DNA of 64,000 nt from Flectonema sp. DT1601 (lineage: Eukaryota > Euglenozoa > Diplonemea > Diplonemida > Diplonemidae), in contig OZ025814.1 in NCBI GenBank assembly GCA_964019425.1, forward strand, positions 634,001 to 698,000, read 5' to 3'. Shown here in pieces: positions 22,575-32,801 of this stretch. The notes beneath the pieces are model-generated. The model was not told the origin of the DNA. It made no database searches and worked only from the letters and a program-made list of their open reading frames with translations. The position numbers were made by a program, and so were the translations under genes. The stretch's first letter is position 1. Every line of letters starts with the position of its first letter.

Positions 22575-23678
22575 ATGACAAAATTAGCAATTTTCAGTAT
22601 GCTTGTCGCAGCTGCTTCAGCGAGTGTTACGGTGGAAGGTGTGACTTTCAGTGATGCTGAAGAGGTAGCTGTGTTGGAAGCAGTTAACAAGGATTCTTTT
22701 GAGACTCTGCGTCACACTTTCGATATCTACGATTGGAAGGTTCAGAACATTATTGACAACAGACATTATTCTGACTTGAACAAGTTGTCTACAATCGAAG
22801 GAGTTACTTCATTTGTTTTAAACTTATTGAAGTCTGAAGTGAATGACATTTGCGCTCCGCAACCATCACAGGGAGGTGTCTACGATGACCAAACCTTCAC
22901 CAACACTGAAGCTGACCTCACTCTCAAGGCTGCAAACAGAGCTAGTCACAAGTCATTAACGAAGGTTGCAAACCTTTACAACAGCAATTCATTCAACTTA
23001 TTTAAATCAAGACAGATGTGTACGATGAATGACTTGTCTCAGGTTTATGGAGTTAACTTTCATGTTCTTCGTATTCTAAAGAGATTTATTAACCGTGAAG
23101 ATGGTGCATGCTACCTTAACAGTGAATGTTCTTCAGGAATGGTTTGCAGAGGAATTCCAAGTGATGGTATTCTCTCAACTGGTAAGTGTGTTCCATCAGG
23201 TAATGTAGCTGGTGAAGGTAACTCATGCTCTGCGACTGTTAGTTGCCCAACTGGAACTTTTTGCAGTGGACTCGCAATGGGATGGGTTGAAGGAACCTGT
23301 CGTGCTGCTTGGAAAGCTGGTGACTTCTCTACTCCTTACTACATTACTGATGCTGATGTTTCATATGCTACACAAACATTCTTCCCTGTGAGTGGTCTCG
23401 CAACAGTTCCTGAGGATATTGTCTTGACTATGGATGCTTCAGGTATTACCAACCCACAGGATTTGAAGATTGTCTTAAGTGACCCAAATGGTGCCACTGC
23501 TACTTACTGGGATGGATCTGTGAGCACTGGTCCAATCCCTTCTTCTGTAAACATGATTGGATCAATCTCAAGAGATGATGAAGTTAATGGTCAATGGACT
23601 GTTTTGTTTACAAATGCTGGTTCAGCTTCTGGAATCATCACCAACTTCGCTCTTCACGTGAGTTCTCGTTTCGACTAA
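22575..23678 (+). CDS. Secreted protein with duplicated helical domain, Cys-rich region and P/Homo B-like domain
   Basis: 367 residues with a signal peptide (1-17, MTKLAIFSMLVAAASA), so secreted or vesicular. Residues about 24-88 and 107-172 are two copies of one helical module, each starting TF-x-x-EA and ending in a helix-hairpin-helix-like stretch (HYSDLNKLSTIEGV and CTMNDLSQVYGV). A Cys-rich segment (179-242, about eight Cys, SECSSGMVC and SCPTGTFC) follows. The C-terminal 120 residues resemble the P (Homo B) domain of proprotein convertases: DLKIVLSDPNGAT, then NGQWTVLFTNAGSASG, then FALHVSS. No protease domain is present, so the P-like domain stands alone. Function is unknown; an extracellular adhesion or binding role is a guess. 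Confidence 0.82.
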   Translation: MTKLAIFSMLVAAASASVTVEGVTFSDAEEVAVLEAVNKDSFETLRHTFDIYDWKVQNIIDNRHYSDLNKLSTIEGVTSFVLNLLKSEVNDICAPQPSQGGVYDDQTFTNTEADLTLKAANRASHKSLTKVANLYNSNSFNLFKSRQMCTMNDLSQVYGVNFHVLRILKRFINREDGACYLNSECSSGMVCRGIPSDGILSTGKCVPSGNVAGEGNSCSATVSCPTGTFCSGLAMGWVEGTCRAAWKAGDFSTPYYITDADVSYATQTFFPVSGLATVPEDIVLTMDASGITNPQDLKIVLSDPNGATATYWDGSVSTGPIPSSVNMIGSISRDDEVNGQWTVLFTNAGSASGIITNFALHVSSRFD

Positions 23679-24586
23679 GTTCTCTCTCTCTCTCACTATA
23701 TAATATCATTTTCTTTCCTTTGCTTTTTATGTTTTCACATCATCTCTAATCAGATATATATGAAGAATTAAGAAGAATTTTGCACGTATCTCTCTTTTTG
23801 ATTTTTCCTTTCCCCAGCGCTGTTTTTTTTTTATTTTTGCTTGTGTGGTATACTGCATGCAAAAAAAAAGCGACGCTGAAAGAAGATGTGTGAAGGATTC
23901 CTTTTAAAATACTCTAGTGTTCTGATAATCACAGCTGTGCTGTTGTAATTGCACTCACAGAGCAGCTTCATTTTAATTTTTTTTCTTCTTTTTTCTTTTT
24001 GTTGTCTTTCCAAAAATTATATCGGATGCATATATTGTGATTAGCAATCCGCACCATATTTATATTCGGGTCGTTATCGAGACTCCGTTGCCTTTTTTTT
24101 AATTTTTATAACTTTTTATTTTGATCTTCCTCTCTGTTTGCAATCTCCTTGCGTCCGCTGATTTTTTTTTTGTTTTCAAATGTCGTTCCTCTCCATTAGT
24201 AATAAGTGCGCTTAGGTGCATGTATCTGGTTTTTCTTTTTTCTTTTTTTGTACCGCATGCTCTCTGAGTATTAGAAAGTAAAAAAAAAAAAAAAAAAACT
24301 GATTTCCTACTGGAGGGAGAAAGGACAGGAACGTATCGCGGCAACGGAAACCTTAGATTTTATGATGTGTGTTGGGTGTTGTTGTTGATTTTTCCTTTCA
24401 TTTTTCAGGTTTGATAATTTAGCCTTTTTGTGTCCGATACCGAAGGCTGGTGATGTCAAAACAGCACAAATAACGACCTTCAGCTTTTACAAGTTTTGTT
24501 ATTTTATTTGTATTTAACTTTACTTTCCCAAAACAGGTAGTCATTGATAATAATATTGAGGGGTCATCCCCTCAATATTATCATTA
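23679..24586. other. Intergenic spacer with CT microsatellite and pre-start hairpin
   Basis: Holds a short TC repeat (23682-23695), many T tracts, an A run at 24281-24298 and an acceptor-like CCCAAAACAG at 24528-24537. The last 46 bases belong to a long hairpin listed separately. No gene is supported. Confidence 0.55.
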
Positions 24587-24590
24587 ATGG
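24541..24590 (+). promoter_or_regulatory. Long hairpin that encloses the start codon
   Basis: The arms 24551-24563 (TAATATTGAGGGG) and 24568-24580 (CCCCTCAATATTA) pair perfectly over 13 bp with a 4-nt loop. Pairing continues outward from 24550/24581 to 24541/24590 with one mismatch and two G-U pairs. The AUG at 24587-24589 is then paired with 24542-24544. As RNA this would hide the start codon. It may regulate translation, mark an element end, or mean that the true start lies elsewhere. Confidence 0.7.
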
Positions 24591-25609
24591 AACCCATACC
24601 TTGTGAAAGAATGCATAGACGAGGATCAGACTCGGGTACGATAATCGTGGCGAGACAATCAGTTGGATTTTTCGTTCCAAGGACGGGATTGCTGGCAAAA
24701 CTTCGTGGGAAAAAAGAAAAATTGATGGGCTTTATAAGTGTCATAATGATCTCTAGCATAGGTATAGATCCTTCTAAGAGTCTCATATGCTTGAAAACCA
24801 GATCACCGAAGGACAGTTGGCTTCTTAAAATTCACGGATGTGACGTTAGTCAACTAGCAGAAAAGATGGTTGAGTTTGCCAATGAATACAATGACATTCC
24901 AATTACTGTAACGAAGAGCGTGTTGCAGGTTTCAGATGTCATATGTCCGTCCAGAGAGATGTCAATTGCGAGATATCAGTATCAAATAAAGCATCCTTTA
25001 AAAACTCTTGAAGCAAAGAAAAGTGCAACCGTCGTGAGATTTAATGAGAAGAACAAAACTGACAATGACGACAACATGGATATGGATGATATTCCAGACG
25101 TCGAATCCATCGTATCTGAAAATAATATTACAGACGGGACTCTCTCATCACAAGAAGACGAAGTAGTAGTTACTAAAGTACGTGAGGAGGATAATCTCTT
25201 AGACACTACGCCATCTGAAAACACTCACACTCCTCCTGATAACATTTTACGTAGAAAGTCCAGCAGTCGGGGAAGCAGACGCCGACCAAGAAGACGTAAG
25301 TCAGGAGGAGTTGACTTCAAAACTTTAAATATGTTGTACGACGCAATGAAAATCCAATCAAAAGACACTGAGTTGAAAAGTGTATCAATAGTAGATGAGG
25401 CTTTATTATTTCATTCTGGAAGTAGAGATAGACTTTCTTCGTCTTACAAGTCTCACTCATCAAGAACTGATAGGCAATCAGGTAATCATTATGGATATCA
25501 TCCACTAAGTCGAAAGGCATCAAGGAATTCGTCTAATACCACTTCAACTTCTCATCATTCTTCTCACCCTTCTCGACACTCGTCAGACTTTACTAACATT
25601 AATCTATGA
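24587..25609 (+). CDS. Basic, Ser/Arg-rich protein of unknown function
   Basis: 340 residues, no family recognised. Residues 20-135 look folded, with alternating strands and helices (GTIIVARQSVGFFVP, SWLLKIHGCDVSQLAEKMVEF). Residues about 150-215 are acidic (MDMDDIPDVESIVSE). A strongly basic Ser/Arg cluster (RRKSSSRGSRRRPRRRKSGG) lies near 220-240, and the tail is Ser/His-rich and low-complexity. The basic cluster could be a nuclear targeting signal or a kinase target. The start at 24587 sits in a hairpin; the next in-frame ATG (codon 9, 24611) is the alternative if the first is blocked. The gene borders the repeat island. Confidence 0.7.
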   Translation: MEPIPCERMHRRGSDSGTIIVARQSVGFFVPRTGLLAKLRGKKEKLMGFISVIMISSIGIDPSKSLICLKTRSPKDSWLLKIHGCDVSQLAEKMVEFANEYNDIPITVTKSVLQVSDVICPSREMSIARYQYQIKHPLKTLEAKKSATVVRFNEKNKTDNDDNMDMDDIPDVESIVSENNITDGTLSSQEDEVVVTKVREEDNLLDTTPSENTHTPPDNILRRKSSSRGSRRRPRRRKSGGVDFKTLNMLYDAMKIQSKDTELKSVSIVDEALLFHSGSRDRLSSSYKSHSSRTDRQSGNHYGYHPLSRKASRNSSNTTSTSHHSSHPSRHSSDFTNINL

Positions 25610-27150
25610 GTTACTTATGATTTTTTTAGTTTGTTGTTTGTACATGTAATGCCACTTTGTGATGCTATCACTTGGAAATGTTAAAACGACGACTAACATC
25701 TGAGGTAACGTTATATTCGAGTATCGATCATACTGTGATGGGGAACTCAACTTGAAATGAAAGCAATGGAAGGACCGCAATTTTTATCAACAATCATCTG
25801 CTGAGTCCTAAAATTAAGCAAATCATTGCAGTGGTTGTTCCCTTTAGTTACGGTACCATACTTTTAAAAAAAAAAAAAAGTGAAAAAAAAAAATCTCATC
25901 TTATTACGTACTTGCAGAGGGAGGTACGTAGAGTTGGTTGGTTGAATTTATTTGCTTTAAAAAAATTGCATCTCCAATAATGGAGTTCTTGACCCTAACT
26001 ACACTACTTACCTTTCCTTTGTGTGATTACTGAGAGAGAGAAAAAAAGAGAAAGAAAGAAAAAAAAAAGGAAAAAAAAAGGTATCTGTGGGCAGCCTTAA
26101 AGGCTGACGCAGAATTTTAATTTTTCTTGTCAAGTAAATAACATAGTCCCCTAAACTGATAGATTAAAAATACGTAATGTCAATCGTGGGTAATCATTAA
26201 TCCGTTGTTGTTTTTGACAAGAACTGAAAATTCAAAAAAAAAAAAAAAAAAGAGAAGAAATTTCTCGGAAAATTGCCTTAGGCATCTATGACTCAGACTT
26301 TATGTCTGTTTGTGTTTTTATTTTATTTTATAGTTTTGTTTGAAAATTTGGTTTTTTTTTTTATCTGTTTCGGGTTTTTGGGAAGTTTTAAAAAACTTCT
26401 TAGAACCATATTATTATTATTTCATTCGCATTTTTTTTGATCGATTCTTGGTCTTCTCGGTGATCGTCTTTTTTTTTATTTTTTTGATCGATTGCGTGGT
26501 ATCACTGATTACTATCATAGAAAAAAAAAAAAAAAAAAAAAAAAAAATAAAGACCGCCGTGATAATTTCGAGTCAGGGTAGTTATTTTTTTTTTTTTTTT
26601 TTTGTACCTTACAACACCCATTGTTCGCAGCGTAACTAACCAATTCTTTTATTAGGATTCTGGTTGCGCACAAAACAAAGAAACTGCCTTACTAACAACT
26701 GGCTGCTTCATCGCCTTCAGTTAGGCAGTACGAATAATGACAATTGTCTTCGGAAACTACAAATTGAGTCAACTTGCTAAAACTCCTCATAATTACTCAC
26801 ACTGCTCACCGTAAGTGTGAGTATGAGTTTTTTAATTTTATTATTTAGCTTTTGATGCAATGCACAGATTTATATTCGTACCAACCTAGTCAAAACAGTT
26901 TACCCCCCTTCCCACCATATGTATGAGTATGAGTGGAAAATTTATGCTTTTTATTTTATTTTATTTCCATGTGAACATTCTTTGTGATTTTTTTTTTTTT
27001 TTTTTTGTATTAATATCATAGGTTTGCTGTTTTACAATTCAGCACCAACTTAGCTGTTATCAGACATTTATTATTATTATTATTAATTATATTGCTTTGA
27101 TGTCGTTGTTTGCTGCAAGCTTACCAGACAAAGTTGGAAGCGCTGTGGTT
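25610..27150. other. Gene-free, homopolymer-rich DNA at the left of the repeat island
   Basis: AT-rich with A runs at 26235-26252 and 26521-26547 and T runs near 26585 and 26989. An inverted pair at 26126-26133 (CTTGTCAA) and 26213-26220 (TTGACAAG), with weaker outer pairing (GAATTTT/AAAATTC), could fold a stem of about 120 nt. No coding region is supported. Confidence 0.5.
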
Positions 27151-27167
27151 GTCATCACTAATTACTA

Positions 27168-27920
27168 ACTAACGTTGTTGAGAAGGGTGTCTCCTCTACT
27201 TTCTTCGCTGTATAGCCTTAAAACTCAACAATTATTTTGTTGTATTATTTTATTGAAATGATAAAATAATTAATCATGTTACTTTGATACCGTTGTTTGC
27301 TACTTAACTAGACAAAATTAATGATCTTAACTAGACAAGGTGGACGCGTTGTTGTTGTTGTGGATAAATCAATTCCCGTATTAGATTCATTTGAGTATCT
27401 ACCTAACCGATACTTTTCTTTTACTAATCTCTACTTTTCTTATTCTCACTTTTCTGTTCTAAAATTAATGATACTAACTAGCTAACGTTGTTGAGAAGGG
27501 CGTCTCCTTTACTTTCTTCGCTGTGTAGCCCTAAAACTCAACAATTATTTTGTTGTATTATTTTATTGAAATGATAAAACAATTAATCATGTTACTTTGA
27601 TACCGTTGTTTGCTACTTAACTAGACAAGGTGGACGCGTTGTTGTTGTTGTGGATAAATCAATTCCCGTATTAGATTCATTTGAGTATCTACCTAACCGA
27701 TACTTTTCTTTTACTAATCTCCGTTGTTTGCTGCTAGTTTACTAGCCAAGGTAGACGCGTTGTTGTGGATCTCTTGATCGTCCTGTGTCGAAACTAATAA
27801 ATCAATCCTCGGTATTAGATTTTGTTTGAGTATCTACCTAACCGATACTCGGTAAGTGACTTGCTAACTAGCTAACGTTTTTGAGAAGGGCGTCTCCTTT
27901 ACTTTCTTCGCTGTGTAACA
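27168..27920. repeat. Locally repeated spacer family, three partial copies
   Basis: The motif AACGTTGTTGAGAAGGGYG followed by TCTCC-TACTTTCTTCGCTGT recurs at about 27172, 27483 and 27870. A second motif, ending ATTTGAGTATCTACCTAACC, recurs near 27390, 27680 and 27827. Unit spacing is about 310 and 390 bp. The third copy is interrupted by the piggyBac element. Its CCTTACTTTCTTCGCT-like core also occurs at 41005 in the LSU fragment. Confidence 0.75.
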
Positions 27921-28227
27921 TTAAGGACGGGGGTCCACTACAGTGGTTATTTTGAAATTTTATTTTCGCTAAGGGGAAAACCCGGCTAACGCTACCCAGG
28001 GAGGGTGTAATCGAGGCCGTTTCGCGACGAATCTTGGGTGGGATGGCGTGGTTCGCTGTGTTTTTATTCATGAAATTCAAAATTAATAATCGAAATTTTA
28101 CCACCTAACAAGAAGTTTCGTGTGCCTGTTGAAATCAGTTCAAGTTCGGCGTCCAATAAAGGTCTGATGATGATGGATTCTGTATCGGAGTCGTCATCTG
28201 ACAGCAACACAGCAAAGGTATCAAAGT

Positions 28228-28264
<37 letters not shown>

Positions 28265-29443
28265 AAGCCAAGAGAATCCCCAGGAAAAAATGGAAAGGAC
28301 CTATCCAGAGTGTGAACGGCTTTAATGAAATGAGCGAATTGAAGGCATCCAACTCATTTTCACTGATCATGTGCTCAAAATGATATTTCGACACACTCTT
28401 GCCTACCCGATTGACAAAGAGACGTCCATGAAGTCACTAGAAGTTGGTGAACTGAAATGCTTTCTCCGTAATTTCCACACTGCTAACAAACACATTCCTG
28501 CTTCTTATGTTCATAGTCTTGTTAAACCCCATAATAATAAAGGGCATTGGGTGACGTTTGACAATTTTAATTCGTCATACACATTTCTTGTTTCGATGTT
28601 GGCTAAAGGGTTCCACTGTGTTGGAACAGTCCGACGGAACAGAAAGGGAGTTCTGTTGATGTTACAAAACTGAAGGCTACCCCTGGACCGGGACGACTAA
28701 GCAAATCGGAAGTGAAAGAAAGACCGAAGAATCTTACTGCTGCTTACCTTCAGTCACAGCACAGCATCCACCATATAAAGTGGAGAGACTCAAAGGATGT
28801 GCATCTTTTCAGCACGTGAGCACTGTGTCGATGTATATCGCTGGATTAGGAAGAGAAATAAAAAAGAAAAAGTGCCGATCAAACTACCGGTGCAAGTAGA
28901 CAGGTACACCAAGACGATGGGAGGTGTTAACCTGATGGATGGTGTGAAGTGAAGGGCGAACAGAAACCTTCGAACTAAATGATGGCATCTAAAGGTTGTC
29001 GACTACTTGCTGAAAGTTTCGATGTTCAACACGTTTACCCTTCAAAAGAAATGTGGTAAGGATACTGGTACCTACATGCCAGGGGTGTAAGGTTTGTATG
29101 TGTCCTGCACCCTGTTTTGGCAAATACCACTTAAATCTTACAAAGGGGAAAACATTTGCGTCCCATACCACCTCTGTGTCGGGAGGTGCTATCCGGGAAG
29201 AATATACTGAGAGGAATACCCCTGCACTCACAACAACATCAACATTGAAGATAAGAACTGAGCTTATTTTTGTCTTTAGTAGTGTTTTCTTTTGTTATGT
29301 TCACCCTTTAGGTGGTGAACGTGTGTGTATTTTTAACGGGCAGGCAATGGCGGTTCACTTTGTCACATCACCCTTCCAAGCTCTTCCCCGTTTGCTCATT
29401 TTTCAAAAAAGTCAAAAAACCGATTTTTACCCCCCGTCCGTAA
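27921..29443 (+). mobile_element. Decayed piggyBac DNA transposon
   Basis: Ends carry inverted repeats: TTAA-GGACGGGGG at the left (27921-27933) and, on the opposite strand, TTAC-GGACGGGGG at the right (29431-29443). This fits a TTAA target-site duplication with one changed base. Inside, in several frames, are recognisable piggyBac transposase pieces on the + strand: an acidic Ser-rich N-terminus (from about 28122), SLEVGELKCFL, GHWVTFDNFNSSYTFLVSML and GTVRRNRKG (28430-28650), WRDSKDVHLFST, YTKTMGGVNLMDG, and a C-terminal Cys-rich finger CQGCKVCMCPAPCFGKYH (about 29077-29130). The 1.5-kb length is short for the family. The catalytic core between the EL-FL and GH-DNF segments is missing, and stops and frame changes interrupt the rest, so it is dead. 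Confidence 0.9.
28228..28262 (+). repeat. Uninterrupted run of 35 G
   Basis: Lies within the N-terminal part of the decayed transposase. It is the only long G/C homopolymer in a window full of A/T runs. Able to form G-quadruplexes; its exact length may be a sequencing approximation. Confidence 0.95.
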
Positions 29444-30082
29444 TGGGTTGAATTGATTTGATAATTTATTTGTAAACTCCTCGCTTATTTAGCTGATCTA
29501 ATTGAGATGTAAATAATCAAATGATCAACGTTTGTTTTACATAAAAAAAAAAAGTCATCTTTTGGGGGGAATTCTTTTCCCTTTTCCTAGCAATTCGATT
29601 CTTATCGCTGTATTGTTTCTGATGACATTTTTATGATTTCTTTTTTTTTTTTTTTTAAAGTTGTTCTTCACGTAATAATAAAATTTGTTTTTTTGCATGT
29701 CAAGACTTAAAATTGTGTTTTGACTTTTTTTTTTTTTATATAGCCCTTATAAAACTAATGCTTGAGGCAAATAGTTTTGGTAGGCACTTAACCCATTTTA
29801 TAAAGAAAGGTCTTTTGATGGAATACATAGAAAGATTCCGTTGTTTTCAAATTGTTAGTTCAAGCCTTTGGAGGGTGACAGCTGGAGAGTCAGTCTCCCA
29901 GTCATCATATATCTGGTCTTTGCAAACCCTTTTTGATCTGGTTGATTTACTTAGTTACATGTTATGCCTTTGAAATTTAGACAGGACTGGTTCTGAATAC
30001 AAAAATTTTAAACCAGAAAAAAAATTATTATTTTGCTCAATGTTCTTCCGATGCATGTTTTTTGTTTATTAAAAAAAAAAAG

Positions 30083-30115
<33 letters not shown>

Positions 30116-30490
30116 CACTTTTTTATCTGATAGCCAATATGTGATTATTGTTTTATTTTTTTGTAGTAACAGTAGGCCGAAGCAACGTTGTTGCTTTTTG
30201 GCTAATTACATCCTCTGTCGGTGTAAGTTAACTCCCTATGTTCTATAAGACATTCACATTATTTCGTTGTTGGTTATTTATTTTTGTATTTTGATTTGGT
30301 GTCCTGTTTAATAACAAATTCTTATTCTTATTTTTTTTTTTTTCGTATTTGATTCTTTTTGTATCAATAACTTTTCTATATGTCTCCTGTTTTTAATGTG
30401 TGTTAGTTTTTTGATAGACCGACGTGATTTGTGTTGTGAATTTGTAATTTTTCTTTTCCTTTTCCAGATTTCATTTTTTTTTTTTTTTTG
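29444..30490. other. Gene-free DNA in the repeat island
   Basis: AT-rich with T runs (29641, 29725, 30332) and an A-rich stretch at 30070-30113. Only short frames. No repeat family recognised here. Confidence 0.5.
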
Positions 30491-30629
30491 CACCGACGAA
30501 GTCGGAGAAGAAACTATTCAGATTAAGAACCGTTATTTATTATGTCATGTTATCTATTTCCCTGTGCGCCAGTAAAACTATCTGCGATCAACAAAATATA
30601 AGGCTGCTTATCTGAATGGTTTTTTTTTT
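30491..30629. repeat. Small structured dispersed repeat, copy B (full form)
   Basis: CACCGACGAAGTCGG hairpin, then ACTATTCAGATTAAG, a middle of about 90 nt including GTTATCTATTTCCC, then TATCTGAATGG and T10. Preceded by nine or more T. Shares its order and both ends with copies at 11921 and 36524. On the minus strand it would end in the hairpin and an A tract, as a SINE might. Confidence 0.8.
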
Positions 30630-30649
30630 GTTCTTTCACAAATTTAATT

Positions 30650-31239
30650 TCAGAAGTTCAATAGGCTAGGCGAGGTGGAAAAGCTGAAAATTAGTATTCA
30701 TTAATCTTTCAGTTGAAGTTTAATTTGACAATCCATTGCTGAATCTTCGGATATGGCTACGGATTGGTTCCGCTGTTACTCATAATATACAGTAACGTTG
30801 GTTTAAATAATTAAATCATATTCACAAATTAACTCTTTTGTTATTCTCCTTGGAGCTTGTGCGGCAACACTACTGGCACCCTCTGGACCTTTAGTCACTG
30901 TATCTCAGAACTAATGTTAAATTATCGTTATGTTGTCTATGATACAAAACATTTGTATTTTACGTACAAACTCGAACAGTTAACCCTCTGGGCATGAGTG
31001 GAAACCTTTCTTTTTTTATTGGTTCTCCTCCCATAAACATAACTCAACCTCAATAGTTTAATAAAGCTGGACGAGGTGGAAAGCTGAAGATTGGTGTTCA
31101 TTGTAAATTAAATGACATCTCTTCAGTTAAAGTTACAATTCAAAGATCCATTGCTGAGTATTCGACAGGCTTTGGATTGGGTCCTCTGTTACTGTGAGCA
31201 CTCATACTATACAGTAACGTTGGATTAAATAACTAACAA
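30650..31239. repeat. Pair of diverged direct repeats of about 170 bp
   Basis: Copy 1 (30650-30815) and copy 2 (31051-31239) share GGMGAGGTGGAAA-GCTGAA, then TCCATTGCTGA-TATTCG and the end ACAGTAACGTTGG-TTAAATAA. The copies differ by several indels. Between them, at 30890-30990, lies another repeat also found twice near 35.2-35.5 kb. After copy 2, CACCATTGTGTGTTTGTTG with CCTACGAATTT recurs at 41075 inside the LSU fragment. Confidence 0.75.
30890..30990. repeat. Dispersed repeat family R3, copy 1
   Basis: GTCACTGTATCT-AACTAATG, then TTAAATTATCGTTATGTTG and ATGATACAA-ACATTTGTATT, then AACAGTTAACC. Two further copies lie at 35189-35340 and 35364-35520. Confidence 0.75.
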
Positions 31240-31930
31240 ACAGCACCATTGTGTGTTTGTTGTCCTACGAATTTTTTGCATTTGGTTTTTTTTTTTTTTG
31301 ATTGACTGATAACCGTTAATACTTACTTAATTACAAGCAGCTATCGCAATAACTGTAAGGATCTGAATAAATTCTTCCTCACGCTGACTTGATAAGAATA
31401 CTCGGCTGAGATCTTTTTTTTTTTTTTTTTTTTTTTTCCTTTCCCTCCTTCTCTTTTTTTTTTCCTTCTTTATCTTCGAACATAAAGAAATAGTGTATTT
31501 TCTACACTATGGTTAAATATTTTTTGTTTTTTTTTTAAAATTATACAGAGAGATGGTAACCTTTTCTGAATACAGTGTGTCCTAGCCGATGATACAGTTC
31601 GGTAGTGCAATATGAGTAAGAAGAATTGTTATTTTTTATTATTTGTTGTGATAAACATGTTCTGCTCTTTATTGACTACTAGTTCGTTTTGTTTACTCAA
31701 ATGGTGTTTTACATCTCTTTTTTTATTATTTTTTATTATTATTATTTTTTTTTTTTGTATCAAACCCAGAGTTTAAAAAAAAAATTATAAATTTGTTTAC
31801 ACGAGTATTTACTAGACCTGTTGGAAGGTTGTGTTGGTATTGTGTTAGCACGCCCAGAATTATATTATTATTATTATTATTATTATTTTATATTTTCTCC
31901 TTTCCTATTTTTCTTCGGTCAATATACGTC
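31240..31930. other. Gene-free, pyrimidine-rich DNA
   Basis: T tracts at 31285, 31412-31440 and 31740, and a TTA microsatellite near 31740 and 31862-31886. No gene or repeat of note. Confidence 0.5.
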
Positions 31931-31935
31931 TCTCC

Positions 31936-32045
31936 TCTCTAGTGAGTACTCATGGTGGTTGTATAGAATAGCTGGTATCCCGCGAGCTTCTCCAGAAACT
32001 TGACTTTCCTGACTTCGATAAACGAATAAATGAATAAATTGTTTT
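31936..32045 (+). repeat. SINE-like repeat with AATAAA-type tail, copy 1
   Basis: GTGAGTACTCATGGTGGTTG, then CTGGTATCCCGCGAGCTTCT, then TTGACTTTCCTGACTTCGAT, then a tail AAACGAATAAATGAATAAAT. Relatives lie at 36880-37000 and 37795-37990, and a tail-only piece at 32261-32305. The A-rich tail of short repeats is typical of a retroposed element, so the + strand is the likely sense. A tRNA-type promoter was not clearly seen. Confidence 0.65.
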
Positions 32046-32089
32046 CATATAAGAGTGGCGTATATCGTAGGATAAGTAAACGATATCTG

Positions 32090-32175
32090 TTATTGATTTT
32101 TTTTTTTTTTTTTTGTCCGGTTTCGTGCACAAACAAAAAATCATAGTGTTATATCATTATTTTCTGTATAGTTGA
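32090..32175. repeat. Short dispersed repeat, TTTCGTGCACAAAC type
   Basis: A T tract followed by TTTCGTGCACAAACAAAAA and GTGTTATA. The same order (T tract, TTTCGTGCACAAGCAAAC, AGTGTTATA) occurs at 36758-36820, and a weaker form near 38095-38150. Confidence 0.6.
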
Positions 32176-32801
32176 AGTTAAAGCCAATTCTTTTTTGTTA
32201 ATATTTGGTGATGCCAGTTATTTCGTTGTCAATAAAGTGGTGTGTTTCCCCCCGGGGGGTTTTTAACTTCCCTGACTTCGAAAAAAAAAAAAAAAAAAAA
32301 AAAAACCCTTCAGAAATCTCGGCTCTCTTTATGATTCTACACTGGGATAACCTGTGTAATCTCTGATTGTTCTTTATTAGTTTGTTTAAGTGGTTATTTG
32401 TATGTAGGAAGATCGTTTGTGTAGGTGATCCACTTCCTTAATAAATATGGCAGTGTTGCTTTTTCTCCAACTCGTCTGCCGTGAGCAGTACGAAGTCACA
32501 CCATGATAGATAAATCACGCCGACTCAAACCGTTCTTTAGAGGCTATGATATATAACGCGGTAGCCCCTTTTTTTTTCCTTCTTTTTTTTTTCGATTAGT
32601 TTTTTTTTCTTTTCCACTGGTAAGCCGAATAACAATTATTCGACGGGATTATTGTTGTCTCTCTCTCTCTCTTTTTTCTTCTTTTTTCTCTCCTCTTCCC
32701 TCAATTTAATTTTTACTGATAAAATGCCAAAGAAAAAAAACAGAAATGGTATGCTGATCGAGTGTTTCCACACCTTTTGTTCTTCCTTTTTTTCCCCCCC
32801 T

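Noticed and set aside
26112-26233. snRNA-like stem at 26.1 kb
   Set aside because: The inverted pair is short and none of the U1, U2, U4, U5 or U6 core motifs is present.
28371-28673. 100-codon frame as a host gene
   Set aside because: Its GHWVTFDNFNSSYTF and GTVRRNRKG motifs are piggyBac transposase, and it lies between piggyBac-type ends.
30491-30629. Spliced-leader RNA gene
   Set aside because: The small structured repeat has a T tract at its end, but no GT donor after a conserved leader and no Sm-type site that I can see, and its middle varies between copies.
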